A DNA stretch of 64,000 bases from Lachnospiraceae bacterium (lineage in GTDB: Bacteria; Bacillota_A; Clostridia; Lachnospirales; Lachnospiraceae): contig CAAFOY010000079.1 in the NCBI GenBank assembly GCA_900764695.1, positions 1 to 64,000 on the forward strand. The letters are read 5' to 3'. A model generated the notes under the pieces. That model searched no databases, was not told where the DNA came from, and was given only the letters and a program-made list of their open reading frames with translations. Below, piece after piece: positions 61,903 through 64,000 of this stretch. Both the position numbers and the translations under genes were made by a program. Every line of letters starts with the position of its first letter. The stretch's first letter is position 1.

Positions 61903-62946
61903 GTGAGTAATAAGATTATTGAATTAAAAGGAATAACAAAGACATTCGATGACCAGCAGGTTTTAAAAGGAATAGATTTAAATATATATGAAAATGAATT
62001 TTTGACATTGCTTGGACCTAGTGGATGCGGAAAGACAACACTTCTTAGAATTTTAGGCGGATTTGAATCTGCAGACAATGGAGAGGTATTGTTTAATGGC
62101 AAAGATATTGCAAAGGTTCCGCCATATAAAAGAGAAATAAATACGGTATTTCAGAAATATGCTCTTTTTCCATTTTTAAATGTATATGATAATGTGGCTT
62201 TTGGTCTTAATTTGAAAAAAATGGATAAGGACGTAATAGATAAAAAAGTTAAAAATATTTTAGCTTTAGTTGGACTTGAAGGATTTGAAAAGAGAGATGT
62301 TACAAGACTTTCAGGTGGACAGCAGCAAAGAGTTGCCATAGCAAGAGCTCTTGTAAATGAACCTAAAGTTTTGCTTCTTGATGAACCACTTGGAGCGCTT
62401 GATGCAAAATTAAGAAAGGACATGCAGATTGAACTAAAAAAGATTCAGAAAGAAGTAGGAATTACTTTCGTATTTGTAACTCATGACCAGGAAGAAGCGT
62501 TGTCAATGTCCGACACGATTGTTGTTTTAAATGATGGTGTTATCCAGCAGATTGGTACGCCTATGGACATTTACAACGAACCTGAAAACAGATTTGTTGC
62601 AAATTTTATTGGCGAGTCAAATATTATAGAAGGAAATATGCTTAAGGATTGTCTGGTAAAATTTGATGATATTGAATGGGAGTGCGTTGATAAAGGGTTT
62701 AAAGATAATGAAGAAATTGAAGTAGTTCTTCGTCCTGAAGATATGGATATTGTAAAACCCGAAGAGGCACAGCTTGTAGGCACAATTATTTCAAAGGTAT
62801 TTATGGGAGTTCACTATGAGTATCTTGTTGAAACAAAATATAGAAATTATAAAGTTCATACAACAGATGATTATGAAGTGGGGCTTAGGGTTGGAATGAC
62901 AATTGACCCATTTGACATTCAGGTTATGTATAAGATGGATTATTAA
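61903..62946 (+). CDS. potA: Spermidine/putrescine ABC transporter ATPase
   Basis: In this 347-residue ABC ATPase, Walker A is [11 protein letters not shown], the Q-loop is [16 protein letters not shown], the signature is [15 protein letters not shown] and Walker B is [13 protein letters not shown]-terminal TOBE-type regulatory domain follows ([25 protein letters not shown]). It starts at GTG with TTGGAGGATGTACA ahead. It energises the PotBC permease; the substrate-binding protein gene (potD) would be expected beyond the right edge. Confidence 0.94.
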   Translation: MSNKIIELKGITKTFDDQQVLKGIDLNIYENEFLTLLGPSGCGKTTLLRILGGFESADNGEVLFNGKDIAKVPPYKREINTVFQKYALFPFLNVYDNVAFGLNLKKMDKDVIDKKVKNILALVGLEGFEKRDVTRLSGGQQQRVAIARALVNEPKVLLLDEPLGALDAKLRKDMQIELKKIQKEVGITFVFVTHDQEEALSMSDTIVVLNDGVIQQIGTPMDIYNEPENRFVANFIGESNIIEGNMLKDCLVKFDDIEWECVDKGFKDNEEIEVVLRPEDMDIVKPEEAQLVGTIISKVFMGVHYEYLVETKYRNYKVHTTDDYEVGLRVGMTIDPFDIQVMYKMDY

Positions 62947-62951
62947 TAGGA

Positions 62952-63045
62952 GGAAACAAAATGAACGAAGTTCATTTTCTATAAATGTTTCCGACGAATA
63001 GCCGCCGACCGAAGGGCGGGGGCATTACATGTTTTACAGGAGGAA
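62952..63045 (+). promoter_or_regulatory. Dispersed structured leader element, copy 3 (inside the pot operon)
   Basis: The outer stem GGAAACA (62952-62958) pairs with TGTTTCC (62986-62992). The inner stem AAATGAAC / GTTCATTT caps with GAA. A second stem CCGCC / GGCGG flanks GACCGAAG (63002-63019), then GGGGCATTACA and TACAGGAGG, the potB ribosome binding site. It fills the potA-potB gap almost completely. Confidence 0.8.
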
Positions 63046-63048
63046 GAA

Positions 63049-63876
63049 ATGGGACATTATAAAAATTTAATAAAACCGTATGTGTTCTGGTCATTTTTGC
63101 TTATTGTTGTGCCGCTGTTATTGATTGTGTTGTATTCAGTTACGGCAGGCGACAATTCCGTGTTGACCATACATTTTACATTAGACAATTTTAAGAAAAT
63201 ATCAGATCCTGTATATTTAAATGTATTTATAAAATCTCTTAAGATGGGATTGATTACTACAGGAATTTGTGTGGTGTTTGCATATCCGATGGCATATATT
63301 ATTGCAAAATTTGACGAGAGTGTTCAGGATATTTTAATTTTGCTGGTTACAATTCCTATGTGGATTAATACTTTGCTTAGAACTTATGCATGGATTAGTT
63401 TGCTATCAGACAATGGAATTGTAAATTCGTTATTAAAGGTTTTAGGAATAAATCCTGTAACAATGATGTATACAGATTTTTCAGTTGTAATGGGATTAGT
63501 ATGTGACTTGCTTCCGTTTATGGTAATTCCAATCCATACATCTCTTGCCAAAATGGATTATTCCTTAGTAGAGGCAGCAAATGATTTAGGAGCAAATAGA
63601 TTTCAAACTTTTACAAAAGTTATTTTTAAACTTTCGATTCCGGGTGTTATAAGTGGTGTAACGATGGTGTTTTTACTTTCAATATCAAGTTTCGTAATTC
63701 CATCTTTACTAGGTGGACGTCAGTATGTACTTATTGGAAATTTAATTGAAAATCAGTTTATATCAGTTGGAGACTGGAATTTCGGAAGTGCGATTTCTAT
63801 TATCCTTGCAATTATTATATTAGGATTAATCAGATTAATGAAAAAGATTGACTCTGAGGAAGCAGGAGGTGAATAG
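63049..63876 (+). CDS. potB: Spermidine/putrescine ABC transporter permease PotB
   Basis: This 275-residue permease has six hydrophobic segments and the BPD_transp_1 loop VEAANDLGANRFQTFTKVIF ending in PGVISG. The opening (YVFWSFLLIVVPLLLIVLYS) and TIPMWINTLLRTYAWISLL are typical of PotB. It forms a heterodimer with PotC. AGGAGGAAGAA precedes the ATG, immediately after the structured element; potC begins directly after its stop. Confidence 0.94.
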   Translation: MGHYKNLIKPYVFWSFLLIVVPLLLIVLYSVTAGDNSVLTIHFTLDNFKKISDPVYLNVFIKSLKMGLITTGICVVFAYPMAYIIAKFDESVQDILILLVTIPMWINTLLRTYAWISLLSDNGIVNSLLKVLGINPVTMMYTDFSVVMGLVCDLLPFMVIPIHTSLAKMDYSLVEAANDLGANRFQTFTKVIFKLSIPGVISGVTMVFLLSISSFVIPSLLGGRQYVLIGNLIENQFISVGDWNFGSAISIILAIIILGLIRLMKKIDSEEAGGE

Positions 63877-64000
63877 ATGAATAAGAAAGTTTCAATAGGA
63901 CCAAAGTTATATATTGCATTGTGTTTTATATTTTTCTATTTGCCAATTGCAATTACAATGTTATTTTCATTTAACTCATCGAAGTCACTTACTCATTTTA
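63877..64000 (+). CDS. potC: Spermidine/putrescine ABC transporter permease PotC (start only)
   Basis: The ATG at 63877 follows the potB stop without a gap, with AGGAGGTGAATAG as ribosome binding site. The 41 visible codons (NKKVSIGPKLYIALCFIFFY, then LPIAITMLFSFNSSKSL) match the N-terminal membrane helix of PotC-type permeases. The gene runs off the right edge. Confidence 0.9.
   Translation, partial: MNKKVSIGPKLYIALCFIFFYLPIAITMLFSFNSSKSLTHF

Overview
The window is a 64 kb piece of a low-GC, AT-biased Firmicutes chromosome, most likely from a gut-type Lachnospiraceae (Clostridia). Support for this placement: a large Firmicutes-type SRP RNA lying between tadA and dnaX-ybaB-recR, MecA, a leucine-type T-box leader, KtrAB, IorAB, a two-subunit transketolase, an AmtB fused to its P-II regulator, LytTR/LiaF-type envelope genes and BspA-like surface proteins. 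Species cannot be named from the sequence alone. No tRNA, rRNA, CRISPR array, transposase or phage module was seen.

Layout. 1-1.8 kb: end of a polymorphic-toxin locus, with a toxin tip cut by the window edge, a putative immunity gene and a decayed orphan toxin-tip module. 1.9-10.1 kb: pgsA, dnaE with a decaying tandem repeat at its 3' end, ktrB, ktrA, a SpoU-type rRNA methylase, a 220-nt imperfect palindrome and mecA. 10.1-16.2 kb: an unexplained candidate small transcript, a BspA-like surface protein, a GH18 lipoprotein, a small protein, tadA and the SRP RNA. 16.3-25.6 kb: a GT-C membrane protein, then dnaX-ybaB-recR and a 1.5k-residue acidic P-loop protein. 25.6-32.7 kb: transketolase halves, amtB-glnB fusion, a LytTR/LiaF pair and an SPFH/ribbon-helix-helix pair. 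32.7-40.1 kb: a sigma-like protein lacking region 4, a membrane-anchored protein, flavin reductase, dinB, aroK, an M23 peptidase and murA. 40.3-47.4 kb: T-box and a LeuA-AraC fusion, a lipoprotein, a REC-GGDEF protein and a sodium/solute symporter. 47.5-53.9 kb: purC and an iorAB-amidohydrolase-acyl-CoA ligase operon. 54-60.5 kb: small membrane and secreted proteins, two paralogous Big2-SleB-type cell wall hydrolases on either side of a MATE exporter with an attenuator-like leader, and a Uup-type ABC-F protein. 60.6-64 kb: a hotdog thioesterase, an XRE-cupin regulator and potABC, which runs off the right edge.

The most notable signal not explained by genes is a roughly 90-nt structured element that occurs three times (about 2420, 42765 and 62952). 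Each copy ends at the ribosome binding site of the next gene (dnaE, a lipoprotein, potB). Its outer stem is kept by compensatory base changes and its inner GAA-capped stem is almost invariant, so it behaves like a conserved cis-acting RNA or a mobile leader. Other strong observations are the 2-isopropylmalate synthase carrying a complete AraC-type DNA-binding domain behind a leucine-type T-box, the sigma-like protein without region 4, the AmtB-P-II fusion behind a candidate attenuator, and mutually exclusive hairpins in front of the MATE gene.
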